From the NCBI GenBank assembly GCA_964393325.1, contig CAYMTE010000003.1, positions 1-64,000 on the forward strand: a DNA stretch of 64,000 nucleotides. The letters are read 5' to 3'. The first letter of the stretch is position 1. Every line of letters starts with the position of its first letter. The notes beneath the pieces were generated by a model. It was not told the DNA's origin, searched no databases, and saw nothing but the letters and a program-made list of their open reading frames with translations. This DNA is from JBAZWV01 sp964393325. Its GTDB lineage: Bacteria > Patescibacteriota > Patescibacteriia > 2-12-FULL-60-25. Both the position numbers and the translations under genes were made by a program. Positions 33,456-44,673 of this stretch are shown here, in pieces.

Positions 33456-34742
33456 ATGCGTCATCTCATCTCTCTTCGTTCGTCTGCGTCGTCGTCTCGG
33501 TTGCGCACGGATACGCTTGCGGTGCTTGAGGCGGGGCTTACGGCGATTCGAACGGAAGATGCCGTGCGGCGGCAGGTTGTTCGCCACGGAGAACGTCTGA
33601 CGATCGGCTCTCGGTCGTGGGACCTCTCGTCGTTTCGACATATCTATGTTGTGGGAATCGGGAAAGCGGCGGGTGATGCGTGCGCGGCACTTGAGCGGAT
33701 TCTTGGAGCGCGTATCACAGATGGTCTGGCGCTTGATGTGAAGAAACGTCCGCTAAAGCGTATTAAGAGCATTGCGGGATCTCATCCACTTCCGTCGCTC
33801 ATCAATATGCGCGCGACGGGGGAGATTATCGGAATGCTGAAGCAGGTTGGCCCCTCTGACCTCGTCGTGACGGTGATTTCGGGCGGCGGATCCGCGTTGC
33901 TCTGTTGGCCGTATGAATTGAAATGTGACGCGCTTGCGATGATGACGGCTGCGCTCATGAAGCAGGGGGCGACAATTCAGGAGTTGAATACAGTACGAAA
34001 GCATTTGTCGGAAATCCAGGGCGGACAATTTGCGCGCTTGGCGTTTCCTGCCGAGGTCATCGGGTTGATTTTTTCAGATGTTCCCGGTGACGATCTCTCC
34101 ATGGTTGCGTCCGGTCCCACGATGCTTGATACAACCACGGTGAATGACGCGAAACGCATTTTGAAACGATACGATGTTTTGCGTACCTGTCAGTTGCCAG
34201 ACTGTGAGCTGCGAGAAACGCCAAAGGATGCACTCTTTTTTCAGCGCGTCACAAACCTGTTGATCGTTGGAAATACGAATGCGCTGAATGCGATGGAGCG
34301 CGAAGCTGCGCGCCGCGGATACGCGGTTCGTGTCTATTCAAAAGAGCTTGTCGGCGAAGCGCGGGAGATCGGTCGTTTTTTGGCGGGTCTTCCGCAACCC
34401 GGCGAGATGGTTCTTGCCGGAGGAGAGACGACCGTGACGGTTCGTGGAAAGGGAGTTGGCGGGCGCAATCAGGAGGTTGCGCTTGGCGCGCTGCCTGTCG
34501 TCGGAGCGGATGTTCTCGTCGCGTCATTCGCCTCGGATGGGGTGGATAATGGTCCTGTTGCCGGGGCGATTGCCGATGCGGGCATCGCTGACATCGCAAA
34601 GAAAAAACGACTCGATCCTCGCGCGGCGCTCGCGCAAAATGATGCGTTTACCTTTTTTAAGAAAACCGGAGGTCACCTCGTTACGGGCGTTACGGGTGCG
34701 AACGTTTCCGATCTGTTTGTTGCCGTCCGCGCGCCGGCATAG
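33456..34742 (+). CDS. Glycerate 2-kinase (MOFRL/DUF4147 family)
   Basis: A 428-residue enzyme that phosphorylates D-glycerate to 2-phosphoglycerate. The N-terminal domain has VVGIGKAAGDACAALE, SHPLPSLINMRATGEI, VISGGGSALLCWP and EIQGGQFARLAFPAEVIGLIFSDVPGDDLSMVASGP; the MOFRL-type end has LAGGETTVTVRGKGVGGRNQEVALGA and ASFASDGVDNGPVAGA. All are family hallmarks. A GTG at 33447 is an alternative start. It would link glycerate to lower glycolysis. The 3' end overlaps the convergent gene by 53 bases. Confidence 0.93.
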   Translation: MRHLISLRSSASSSRLRTDTLAVLEAGLTAIRTEDAVRRQVVRHGERLTIGSRSWDLSSFRHIYVVGIGKAAGDACAALERILGARITDGLALDVKKRPLKRIKSIAGSHPLPSLINMRATGEIIGMLKQVGPSDLVVTVISGGGSALLCWPYELKCDALAMMTAALMKQGATIQELNTVRKHLSEIQGGQFARLAFPAEVIGLIFSDVPGDDLSMVASGPTMLDTTTVNDAKRILKRYDVLRTCQLPDCELRETPKDALFFQRVTNLLIVGNTNALNAMEREAARRGYAVRVYSKELVGEAREIGRFLAGLPQPGEMVLAGGETTVTVRGKGVGGRNQEVALGALPVVGADVLVASFASDGVDNGPVAGAIADAGIADIAKKKRLDPRAALAQNDAFTFFKKTGGHLVTGVTGANVSDLFVAVRAPA

Positions 34743-35379
34743 GTTTTTTCCATTGCACGATAGATCCTGCTTGACGTTCCGTCTCGTCCTGAGGGCGAAG
34801 CGTGAGTTTGTGTGCGCGAGAGATAAGAATGGATGTATGCGGAACATCATCAAGCGCGTTGCAGATATCCCAGAGGTCTTGATCTGTCGTCATCCAGTGT
34901 AAGTGATCGAAACGTGCGAGATTCATCGGCCGCGAAAAAGAGCGCAGTGTTTTATTGCCCTCATCGTCCGTGTATTCATGAAAGTAGGACATCGCGAGTT
35001 CGCGAATCGTGCGATAAACAGGATCGCGAAAACGAAGAACCGCATGGTTCGTCTTTGAGATTGCTCCCCAGTGTCCGTGACGTTTATAGAGTGCGATGAC
35101 GTGATCGAAATCATGTGGCGCGGCGGTGAGATCAAGAAGGAGGGGTTGCTCTCCCTGAAGTCGCAGGGCGAGCGCGGCGAGCATCGCGCCTTCGATGCAG
35201 TGGGCGCGTCGGACGGTGAGGACGCCACGCGGCGAGCGACACGTATCTCCTTCGGGTTCAAAGTTGTAGGGAAGAGCATCCAAAAAATTTTGGATCTTGA
35301 TCGGCGTCGAAAGGCGACGGAGTGTTTGCGATTCGCGTGAGGTTAATCCGAACATGCGAACAGTATTGACGTGAGGCAT
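34690..35379 (-). CDS. Transglutaminase/papain-fold-like protein, hypothetical
   Basis: A 229-residue soluble protein. The core CRSPRGVLTVRRAHCIEGAML, then PHDFDHVIALYKRHGHWGAISKTNH and LRFRDPVYRTIRELAMSYFHEY, resembles a transglutaminase-like fold, with candidate catalytic Cys in AHCIEG and His in FDHVIAL. The assignment is by pattern only. Basic C-terminal tail. Overlaps the convergent glycerate kinase by 53 bases; its own start lies just before an RNA ligase gene on the other strand. Confidence 0.7.
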   Translation of the reverse strand: MPHVNTVRMFGLTSRESQTLRRLSTPIKIQNFLDALPYNFEPEGDTCRSPRGVLTVRRAHCIEGAMLAALALRLQGEQPLLLDLTAAPHDFDHVIALYKRHGHWGAISKTNHAVLRFRDPVYRTIRELAMSYFHEYTDDEGNKTLRSFSRPMNLARFDHLHWMTTDQDLWDICNALDDVPHTSILISRAHKLTLRPQDETERQAGSIVQWKKPMPARGRQQTDRKRSHP

Positions 35380-35442
35380 GTTTTATGCAAGCATCGCGGT
35401 ACGCCACAACGGTCGCGTTGAACGCGGCAGAAAGGTTGTTCC

Positions 35443-36594
35443 TTGGACAGAATAGAGGCACTAGAAAGAGTCGATGAATTTGTGCGCGGGCTTCAGAAAG
35501 AGGAAATCCGCACGTATAAACGGTATAGGGAATGGATAGCGACGCGAACGGAGTGGATGGGGGAGCTATTCGCTCTTCCGAACGTGGATGGAATTGCGTC
35601 GATCACGACGTACGTATCGCCATCCTTCCATCCGCAGCTTCCTCTCGTGTTATTGAATTACACGAGCACGGCGCATAACACGTTGCATACGTTTTCGGGC
35701 GGCTGGTCGCGGCCGATCATGCAGTGTCGGGGGATTGTCTACGATCTCGAGACGGCGACGCGCGTCGCGCTGCCGTTCGAGAAATTCTTCGGCAATGTGC
35801 ATCATCCTGAGGCGGCCGAGCTCGCCGAACGAGAGTCTCACGTGATCCTCGCGAAGGAAGACGGCCATCTCGGTATCATCTTTCCCTATCGTGATCAGAT
35901 CATGCTGACGACGCGCGGCGTGTTCACGAGTCCCTCCGCAAAACTTGGTGCGAAGATGCTTGCGCCGTTTTTTCGACGCCGCGCATGGAAACCGGACCAG
36001 CTCGATGGATTGACGCTCATGGCGGAGATGATTCATCCAAAGATGCATGTGCTCGTTGACTACGGGCGATTGCGTCGGTTTGTGCTCATCGGAGCGACGG
36101 AAACCGAATCGACGCATGAGTACGACATGGAGGACCTTCGGAAGCTGTCGGAGCGTCTCGGGTGGGGATTGCCGAGCGTCTGGTCGGGAACCGTCCCTGA
36201 GCTCGAGCGACATATGCGCGATCGCTCGGTGCGGAATCAGGAGGGGTATGTTCTCTGGTTCCCTGAGCACGGTCTTCGTATCAAATATAAGTACGATGCG
36301 TATCTCGGTCGCATGTTCGCCGGCAAGTTGTCTTATGCGTATGTCATGCGATGCCTCATCGCGGGAACGTGGGAGGAAAAGTTCCACAAACTCGACGAGG
36401 ATATCCAGCCGCGCGCACGACAACTGGCAGATATGGTCCGTCGGGTTGTGACGATTCCGCACGCCGAGGGCCGCGACGCGAACAAGGCGAAGCGCGCATA
36501 CCTCCATCACCTCGTCTTCAAAGAGGAGCGCACCTCGTACTATAAAGACGTGTGTCGACGCTTTCTCCGATTCCTCGCATCCGCGTCAACATGA
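35443..36594 (+). CDS. T4 Rnl1-like RNA ligase
   Basis: A 383-residue nucleotidyltransferase that should seal RNA 5'-phosphate and 3'-hydroxyl ends. Visible motifs: RGIVYD upstream; motif I KEDG with the AMP-accepting lysine at 138; motif III LTLMAEMI; motif IV EGYVLWF; motif V IKYKYDAY. This order and KxDG/RGIVYD spacing match the Rnl1 group rather than DNA ligase. Start is TTG at 35443, the only in-frame choice that keeps the N-terminal helix; AAAGG lies seven bases upstream. No kinase or phosphatase partner is adjacent. Possible roles: tRNA repair, intron processing, or defence. Confidence 0.88.
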   Translation: MDRIEALERVDEFVRGLQKEEIRTYKRYREWIATRTEWMGELFALPNVDGIASITTYVSPSFHPQLPLVLLNYTSTAHNTLHTFSGGWSRPIMQCRGIVYDLETATRVALPFEKFFGNVHHPEAAELAERESHVILAKEDGHLGIIFPYRDQIMLTTRGVFTSPSAKLGAKMLAPFFRRRAWKPDQLDGLTLMAEMIHPKMHVLVDYGRLRRFVLIGATETESTHEYDMEDLRKLSERLGWGLPSVWSGTVPELERHMRDRSVRNQEGYVLWFPEHGLRIKYKYDAYLGRMFAGKLSYAYVMRCLIAGTWEEKFHKLDEDIQPRARQLADMVRRVVTIPHAEGRDANKAKRAYLHHLVFKEERTSYYKDVCRRFLRFLASAST

Positions 36595-36605
36595 CGCGTT
36601 GCTCA

Positions 36606-36628
36606 CTCCGCCTCTGCGGAGTTTTTTA
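36606..36628 (+). terminator. Intrinsic terminator of the RNA ligase gene
   Basis: CTCCGC, loop CTCT, GCGGAG and TTTTTT. Confidence 0.9.
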
Positions 36629-36719
36629 TATCGAGTTATCGCGTCTCGACGCACACGGCATTCTCCTGTAGGCTGTGCTATACACCTACGCACCGCTCCG
36701 GCGGCGGCTTTCTATATCT

Positions 36720-39266
<2,547 letters not shown>

Positions 39267-39269
39267 AAA

Positions 39270-39288
39270 CGCTCCGATGCTCGGAGCG
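39270..39288 (-). terminator. Bidirectional terminator between uvrA and the 39307 gene
   Basis: CGCTCCGA, loop TGC, TCGGAGCG; followed on the minus strand by TTTTTATTT. Confidence 0.78.
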
Positions 39289-39306
39289 AGGGGTGTCGTT
39301 ATCGGT

Positions 39307-40542
39307 TTAGAACCGACGGGCGACCGGTGGTTGTAGTTTGTTGAGTGCCTCGTGGAAGCCTTCGCGCGATAAGAGGAAGAGCGTGCGGAGGACGTTTGGC
39401 TTCGTGCGTGGAAGGCCGCGGTGGTCTATTTCGTTCACGCGATACCGAATTTCCTTCTCTTCCATGGTTTCCCATGGATAGAGCAGGAGATCGGGTCGTT
39501 GCGTCAGCGGGTCGGGGGTATCTTCGGATGCGAGATACTTCCGAATCGCGTAGACGCGAACGCGGATGTCTTCCGGCGATCGACGGAGGATCTCGTGGAA
39601 GCGCGTGTTTTTGAACAGCGTTGCAAAAAACATAACCGACGCCGTTTGCTCGGAAGCGGCGAGAATGATTTTTGGCAAGCTGACCCAGATCGCGAGGTCA
39701 TTCAGGATCGCGGGCGCTCGCGTGGAGCCGTTCCAGATCCAGGCAAGATGCGGTGGTGCGGTTGTCGGCGCGTTGGGATCGACCGCCTGAAGGATGGCGA
39801 GAATTTCTTTGCGCCAGTCTCGCGTGGACGTGTGCTTCTCGGTCTCTTCTGCGGTCAGGAGACGAAGAGGCTTGCTCGACATGATCTGTCGGGCGGATGA
39901 AGGGGGCGGCGGTGGTGCGCGCGACGCGTGCTCTCCCTCGCACGACGCGCCTGTACGGCGTGTGCGCGTGCTCAAGCGGGTGAGGGTGTAGAACGACTGC
40001 GTATGGATCGAAGATCCAGGTTTGCGATCCGAGATCCACGCGTGAATGTCCGACGGCGTCGCGAGGAATGCACGCGGATGACTGAATCCGGCTCGGTGAA
40101 GATCTTGGTCAGTCAGTCCCGCACGACGAAACGCCTGAATCGTTTCGCGGAGCGCCGGGAGCTTGAGATGCATCGCGACGGGATGCAGGATCACCATCCG
40201 CCTCGCGAGCTCGGCGGGAAATCCAGCAGCCTTGAGCGTCTCTTCCGCAACAAGGAGATCATCTGCGGAATGTTTCCACGCCTCGGGATTGCGCTTATGG
40301 TGCTCGACGAGTTCAACGAACGTCCAGCCGTTTGCATGGAGTTGCTGGATGGTGGAGAGCGCGTCATCGCCGCGCTGATTCCGAAGACGAATGGCGATCG
40401 CACGAGCGAGATGCTCGACGACGCCATACGCAAGAAGGGCGTCTTTGATCGGCAGGTGTACGTCTTGAAGTTGGCGAGCGAATCGCCGGCGCGTCGGTGG
40501 ATTCACGGCGTCCTCATTGTGAAGGTTCTGGCAAAAGTTCAT
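39307..40542 (-). CDS. Helical-repeat protein resembling mTERF
   Basis: A 411-residue, mostly helical and basic protein. Two regions show about 30-residue helix-pair repeats with the mTERF look: AGFPAELARRMVILHPVAMHLKLPAL / RRAGLTDQDLHRAGFSHPRAFLATP in the first half, and FHEILRRSPEDIRVRVYAIRKYL / LTQRPDLLLYPWETMEEKEIRYRVNEI in the second. Between them is a disordered Pro/Arg/Ser linker. mTERF proteins bind nucleic acid and are mostly eukaryotic, so this is only a pattern match; a generic alpha-solenoid is the alternative. Divergent from uvrC. Confidence 0.72.
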   Translation of the reverse strand: MNFCQNLHNEDAVNPPTRRRFARQLQDVHLPIKDALLAYGVVEHLARAIAIRLRNQRGDDALSTIQQLHANGWTFVELVEHHKRNPEAWKHSADDLLVAEETLKAAGFPAELARRMVILHPVAMHLKLPALRETIQAFRRAGLTDQDLHRAGFSHPRAFLATPSDIHAWISDRKPGSSIHTQSFYTLTRLSTRTRRTGASCEGEHASRAPPPPPSSARQIMSSKPLRLLTAEETEKHTSTRDWRKEILAILQAVDPNAPTTAPPHLAWIWNGSTRAPAILNDLAIWVSLPKIILAASEQTASVMFFATLFKNTRFHEILRRSPEDIRVRVYAIRKYLASEDTPDPLTQRPDLLLYPWETMEEKEIRYRVNEIDHRGLPRTKPNVLRTLFLLSREGFHEALNKLQPPVARRF

Positions 40543-40547
40543 CACAA

Positions 40548-40576
40548 TTGACCCTCGTGGTCAATCGCTTTACGAT
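40548..40576 (+). promoter_or_regulatory. Promoter of uvrC
   Basis: TTGACC (40548-40553), 17-nt spacer, TACGAT (40571-40576). The ATG at 40584 starts eight bases after the box ends, predicting a leaderless mRNA and deciding between two candidate ATGs (40575 would lie within the box). Confidence 0.7.
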
Positions 40577-40583
40577 GCATGCG

Positions 40584-41840
40584 ATGATCCCGTCTACCGT
40601 CCGCATCAAGAACGACGAATTGCCCGATACGCCCGGTGTGTACATCATGAAAAACCGGGCGGGGAAGGTGATCTACGTCGGTAAAGCGACATCTTTGAAG
40701 CGGCGCGTCTCGTCGTATTTTCAGCGTCCGCAGGATACGCGGATTCAGCACATGGTCTCGGAAATACGAGAGATCGACTACATCCAAAAATCTACGGCGA
40801 TTGAAGCGTTGATTCTTGAGGCGAATCTCATCAAATATTATTTTCCGCCGTACAACATTCGCGAGAAGGATAATAAGAGTTTTTTGTATCTCGTGATCAC
40901 AAAGGAGGATTTTCCCAAACCGGTATTGGTTCGGGGAAAAGATATGCCCGAAGATGCGTCGAAGGTCTACAAGGCGGTGTTTGGCCCGTATACCTCGCCG
41001 CGCTCGCTTCGTGCGGCATTAGATCTTGTTCGCAAAGCCTTTCCATGGTCGACCTGTGAACCGGGGCAGTCGCGCGCGTGTTTTTATCATCACCTCAACC
41101 TCTGCCCAGGTGTGTGCATCGGCGCGATATCGAAACAATCGTACGCGAAGATCATTCGTGATTTGATTCGATTCTTTGACGGCAAGAAGGACGATATTCT
41201 CAAGGCGTATGCCAAAGAGATGAAGGTCGCATCAAAGGAGCAGCGATTCGAAGATGCGGCGGCGTTGCGGAATAAGATTTTCTTTCTAGAACACATCCAA
41301 GATGTCGCTGTATTGAAACGGGAAGATGAAGATGTTGATAAGATTCGCGAAGGGGAGGCACCGGTGAATGTGTTTGGTCGGATTGAGGGATATGACATCT
41401 CAAATATCTCTGGGACGTCGTCCGTTGCCTCAATGGTGGTGTTTGAAGACGGCGCGCCGGCAAAGACGGAATATCGAAAATTTCGTATCAAGACGGTCAG
41501 CGGATCGAATGACGTCGCCTCGATGAAAGAAACGCTGGCGCGACGATTCCGAAACGATTGGCGTCATCCGGATCTCATCCTGATCGACGGTGGATGGCCG
41601 CAAGTGAATGCCGCGATTGAAGTGATTCATGAATTTGATCTAGGTATTCCCGTTGTGGGACTTGCAAAAGGGCCGGCACGCGACCGGAATGACTTGATTT
41701 GTGATCCAAATAATCTGGAGATCTGTGCCGTGTGCGAACGACACAAGAAGCTGTTGATCGCTGTGCGTGATGAGGCACATCGGTTTGCGATCACGTATCA
41801 TCGAAAGGTACGGTCGAGAAAATTTTTTGGAGGGGGATAA
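40584..41840 (+). CDS. uvrC: Excinuclease ABC subunit C, short form
   Basis: A 418-residue UvrC. The GIY-YIG nuclease domain (PGVYIMKNRAGKVIYVGKAT, then SSYF) makes the 3' cut; the UVR region (EMKVASKEQRFEDAAALRNKI) binds UvrB; the RNase H-like domain (IEGYDISNISG, LILIDGGWPQV, RDEAHRFAITYH) makes the 5' cut. The C-terminal helix-hairpin-helix pair and about 180 residues of standard UvrC are absent, so DNA binding must differ. The stop codon is embedded in the terminator. Expressed from a clear promoter divergent to the 39307 gene. Confidence 0.95.
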   Translation: MIPSTVRIKNDELPDTPGVYIMKNRAGKVIYVGKATSLKRRVSSYFQRPQDTRIQHMVSEIREIDYIQKSTAIEALILEANLIKYYFPPYNIREKDNKSFLYLVITKEDFPKPVLVRGKDMPEDASKVYKAVFGPYTSPRSLRAALDLVRKAFPWSTCEPGQSRACFYHHLNLCPGVCIGAISKQSYAKIIRDLIRFFDGKKDDILKAYAKEMKVASKEQRFEDAAALRNKIFFLEHIQDVAVLKREDEDVDKIREGEAPVNVFGRIEGYDISNISGTSSVASMVVFEDGAPAKTEYRKFRIKTVSGSNDVASMKETLARRFRNDWRHPDLILIDGGWPQVNAAIEVIHEFDLGIPVVGLAKGPARDRNDLICDPNNLEICAVCERHKKLLIAVRDEAHRFAITYHRKVRSRKFFGGG

Positions 41841-41864
41841 CTTTATCCCCAGTGATTTTTTTTT
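41833..41864 (+). terminator. Terminator containing the uvrC stop codon
   Basis: GGGGATAA, loop CT, TTATCCCC, then AGTGA and nine Ts. The TAA of uvrC is in the 5' arm. Confidence 0.88.
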
Positions 41865-41911
41865 GCTCAGAGTGTACACTTACGCAGCTAATTCATTTCC
41901 TATCATCAACT

Positions 41912-42472
41912 ATGAAATCACCAAAGATTGGTTTCGTCGGTGCAACATCTCTCGCCTTCTTCGCGCTTTCCGCGACGGCGGTTCTCGCGGCGACGACAGC
42001 CTTCCTTTATCCAAACGCGGATGGCACGTATCAAGGTTGGACTTCCGGCGGGCTTTCTCACTACACGCGCGTGAACGAAGCAAATTGTGATGGTTTGACC
42101 ACACACGTGAGCTCCACGACCCCGGGTTCTGTGGATTCGTATAGCGTTGATCTTTCGTCTGTCCCATATGGATCAACCATTACGCGGGTCGAAATTGTTC
42201 CGTGTGCAAGCCGTTCTTCCGGATCCGGTAGCACAAAATCAACAATGGCAGTGTTTTATCGCTGGAATGGAACCGACAGCTCAAATGGTCCTACCTATAC
42301 GTTTCTTAGCACGGGTTCTAATGTTCCCACATCCCTCACGACGACCTCTTTTACCGGTCTAAGTCTCTCTCGCAACTCGGCAACGGATACGCTTGAGATT
42401 GGTGCGAATCACTTGGGCGGATCACTCGGCGTGAACTTGAGCAACATGAAGGTTCGTTTGACGTACAACTAG
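41912..42472 (+). CDS. Small secreted beta-rich protein
   Basis: A 186-residue exported protein: signal peptide 1-27 (cleavage after AVLAA) and a single Ser/Thr/Gly-rich beta-sandwich domain with two cysteines (NCDG and VPCAS) likely disulfide-linked. Strand pattern SYSVDLSSVPYGSTITRVEIVPCAS and TDTLEIGANHLGG recall surface or pilin-like domains but no named family. TATCAT lies five bases before the ATG. Single gene with strong terminator. Confidence 0.82.
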   Translation: MKSPKIGFVGATSLAFFALSATAVLAATTAFLYPNADGTYQGWTSGGLSHYTRVNEANCDGLTTHVSSTTPGSVDSYSVDLSSVPYGSTITRVEIVPCASRSSGSGSTKSTMAVFYRWNGTDSSNGPTYTFLSTGSNVPTSLTTTSFTGLSLSRNSATDTLEIGANHLGGSLGVNLSNMKVRLTYN

Positions 42473-42490
42473 TAGACGCGGTTCGCTTTA

Positions 42491-42519
42491 AAAAGCTGCG
42501 GTAACACGCAGCTTTTTTG
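42491..42519 (+). terminator. Intrinsic terminator of the secreted protein gene
   Basis: AAAAGCTGCG, loop GTAACA, CGCAGCTTTTTT. Confidence 0.9.
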
Positions 42520-42529
42520 TTAAAAAACA

Positions 42530-42556
42530 ACGGCTCAACCAGGATGGTTGAGCCGT
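42530..42556 (-). terminator. Intrinsic terminator of the 42581 gene
   Basis: Perfect 12-bp stem ACGGCTCAACCA/TGGTTGAGCCGT, loop GGA, followed on the minus strand by TTGTTTTTT. Confidence 0.88.
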
Positions 42557-42580
42557 GAGAGGCGACGCCGAGTGGTGGTG

Positions 42581-43009
42581 TCACCTGTGCGGAGAATATT
42601 TATCGTAGAACTCCATGTCAGCTCCTTGGAGCTCTGCCTCGATACGGAACAGTCGCTTCGTAACGAGCAATGAGAGCATGTTGCTCCCTAGGGGGAACGT
42701 GGCCTCGATCAGAATAGTTAGGAGAATGTATGGCTTACACACGGTAGCGATGCTGCCGGTGCCGAAGAAGACGATGGGGATCGCATTGAGCAGGAATATG
42801 AGCTCTAGGTGTTTATCTACCATGCGGAGCCATCTCCACAGGTCGACTCTCCAGTTCTTGGCCGCTTCTTCGAATCCGGGGCGTTGGAGTGCTTCCGTGA
42901 TGCGCTTGTCGACCGTGTGGTCGAACTTCCTCCGGCCATGTAGATCCAAGGAACGGAACACCGAGATGAACAGACAGATGAAAACCAGGATAACGGTGAA
43001 CGTGTCCAT
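42581..43009 (-). CDS. Membrane protein, orphan
   Basis: A 142-residue protein with one N-terminal membrane helix (4-19), a basic amphipathic region (RRKFDHTVDKRITEALQRPGFEEAAKNWRVDLWRWLRMV), two further helices (about 72-88 and 92-112) and a charged tail. Unknown family. GGAGG four bases before the ATG at 43009 fixes the start and rules out the longer frame. Another single SD-plus-terminator unit. It is divergent from mraZ across a 284-bp gap. Confidence 0.75.
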   Translation of the reverse strand: MDTFTVILVFICLFISVFRSLDLHGRRKFDHTVDKRITEALQRPGFEEAAKNWRVDLWRWLRMVDKHLELIFLLNAIPIVFFGTGSIATVCKPYILLTILIEATFPLGSNMLSLLVTKRLFRIEAELQGADMEFYDKYSPHR

Positions 43010-43223
43010 GAGACCTCCAGATGTATGGGGCGTTTTTTGTTTTAGAAGATGCGAAGTTTTTAACGAAATACTATAGCATAGATTGTCCATTTTGTCAAGT
43101 TATCTATACATTTTGCTAAAACAGTCATTTGGGGCCGAAGTGGGAAAATGTTTTATCCCCATGGAACGAAAAAAGAACAGTTTTTTAGCTACGTAGAGAG
43201 CTATTTTTGACAACCTCGATGGA

Positions 43224-43252
43224 TTGACCGAAGTCATAGAGTGGCATAGAAT
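43224..43252 (+). promoter_or_regulatory. Promoter of the mraZ operon
   Basis: TTGACC (43224-43229), 17-nt spacer, TAGAAT (43247-43252). A second TTGACA at 43207-43212 has no matching -10. The -10 box touches the first MraZ-type repeat. Confidence 0.65.
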
Positions 43253-43275
43253 GGGTGCAAGTGGGGAAGAGTGGG
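43252..43275 (+). promoter_or_regulatory. MraZ-binding repeats
   Basis: Three (G)TGGG elements at 43252-43255, 43261-43265 and 43271-43275, spaced exactly 10 bp, just upstream of mraZ. MraZ is known to bind such direct repeats and repress its own operon; a fourth GTGGGA at 43140 lies further away. The first repeat overlaps the -10 box, as suits repression. Confidence 0.75.
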
Positions 43276-43293
43276 AAGTAAGACGAGTCGCCT

Positions 43294-43722
43294 ATGTTCA
43301 TCGGAGAGTTTCATCACACGCTCGATGAAAAGGGGCGATTAGCGATTCCGTCGAAGTTTCGCGCTGATCTCGCGGCAGGCGCCGTGGTCACGCGAGGTCT
43401 CGACCGATCGTTGTTTCTTTATCCAAAAGCGGCATGGGAGACGCTGGCTCAAAAGCTTGCCTCCCTTCCGTTAGGACAGGCCGACACGCGTGCCTTCGCT
43501 AGATTGATGCTGGCGGGTGCGATGGATGTCGATATCGACAAGTCCGGCCGCGTCACGATTCCCGAGTACCTCCGGCATTATGCTGGTGTTGCGAAGGATG
43601 TGATTGTGACCGGGCTCTACGATCGCCTCGAAATTTGGGATGAGACAGCGTGGAAGGAATACGCGGCCAAGACGGAACGCGATTCGAATGATATTGCGGA
43701 ACGTCTCGGCTCCATCGTCTAA
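43294..43722 (+). CDS. mraZ: Transcriptional regulator MraZ
   Basis: A 142-residue AbrB-fold regulator with two tandem MraZ halves: FIGEFHHTLDEKGRLAIPSKFR at 2-23 and GAMDVDIDKSGRVTIPEYLR at about 75-94, each with the DxxGRxxIP signature. It forms ring oligomers and binds GTGGG repeats in front of its own operon, present here. First gene of the division cluster, followed after three bases by rsmH. Confidence 0.97.
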   Translation: MFIGEFHHTLDEKGRLAIPSKFRADLAAGAVVTRGLDRSLFLYPKAAWETLAQKLASLPLGQADTRAFARLMLAGAMDVDIDKSGRVTIPEYLRHYAGVAKDVIVTGLYDRLEIWDETAWKEYAAKTERDSNDIAERLGSIV

Positions 43723-43725
43723 GAT

Positions 43726-44673
43726 ATGGAAGACACATCGATCCACATCGCGGTCATGGTCCGCGAAGCCATTCTGGCACTTCGGCCTCACGCCGGAGGT
43801 CTCTATGTTGATGGGACACTCGGAGGTGCAACGCACACCGAGGAGATCCTCAAGGCATCTGGTCCTGATGGGCGAGTTCTTTCGCTCGATGTCGATCCGA
43901 TCGCTCTCGAACGGGCGCGTAATACGCTCCGTTCGTATGGAGCAAGATGGATCGGCGCGGAAGGGAACTTTCGCCGGATGGATGAGCTCGCGATGCGGGA
44001 AGGATTTGTTCCGTGCGATGGGATTCTGCTTGACCTCGGACTTTCGTCCGATGAGCTGGCAGACCCATCGCGCGGGCTCTCCTTCCAGGTCGATGGTCCG
44101 CTTGATATGCGGCTTGGGTCTGCATCGAATGATGACGGCCTGACGGCAGCGGAAATCGTGAATACCTGGAAGCGGCATGAGCTGGAAGAGCTGATCCGCG
44201 ACTACGGGGAAGAGCGATACGCGCGTGCCATCGCCGAGATGATCGTGATGCGACGAAAAGAGCAGCCGTTTGATCGGACACTTGATCTCGCACAGGCGAT
44301 CAAAGCGGCACTTCCGCGCGGATATGAACGCGGACGCATTCACCCGGCCACGCGAACGTTTCAAGCGCTGCGCATGGCGGTGAATGATGAGATCGGTGCG
44401 TTGAAAGATGCGCTTGCCGCTGCGCGCCGCATCTTGCGTCCCGGTGGTCACCTCGCGGTGATCACCTTCCATTCGCTTGAAGACCGTGTCGTGAAGCTTG
44501 CGTTCAAAGACGCGGAAGATCTCGACATTGTCACGAAAAAACCGTTGGTGCCAACAGAAGAAGAATCAACACATAATCCAAGATCGCGATCCGCAAAACT
44601 ACGGATTGCCGAAAAGAAAGAAACACAAACATATGTCCCGCACGCTCGCACTCGCTATGACGAGACCGCATGA
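43726..44673 (+). CDS. rsmH: 16S rRNA (cytosine1402-N4)-methyltransferase
   Basis: A 315-residue SAM-dependent enzyme that methylates C1402 of 16S rRNA at the P site. Motifs: HIAVMVREAILALRP at the start, YVDGTLGGATHTEEIL (SAM loop), LSLDVDPIALERAR, GILLDLGLSSDELADPSRGLSF, the RxxHPATRTFQALRMAVNDEIGAL block and HFHSLEDRVVK-like FHSLEDR. Full family length. Starts three bases after mraZ and its end overlaps the ftsL-like gene by 41 bases. Confidence 0.97.
   Translation: MEDTSIHIAVMVREAILALRPHAGGLYVDGTLGGATHTEEILKASGPDGRVLSLDVDPIALERARNTLRSYGARWIGAEGNFRRMDELAMREGFVPCDGILLDLGLSSDELADPSRGLSFQVDGPLDMRLGSASNDDGLTAAEIVNTWKRHELEELIRDYGEERYARAIAEMIVMRRKEQPFDRTLDLAQAIKAALPRGYERGRIHPATRTFQALRMAVNDEIGALKDALAAARRILRPGGHLAVITFHSLEDRVVKLAFKDAEDLDIVTKKPLVPTEEESTHNPRSRSAKLRIAEKKETQTYVPHARTRYDETA

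Noticed and set aside
41833..41850. TTATCCCC resembling a DnaA box
   Set aside because: It is the 3' arm of the uvrC terminator, differs from TTATCCACA and has no companions, so no origin is called.
43207..43212. Second TTGACA upstream of mraZ
   Set aside because: No -10 box at 16-18 nt; the TTGACC at 43224 has exact spacing to TAGAAT.
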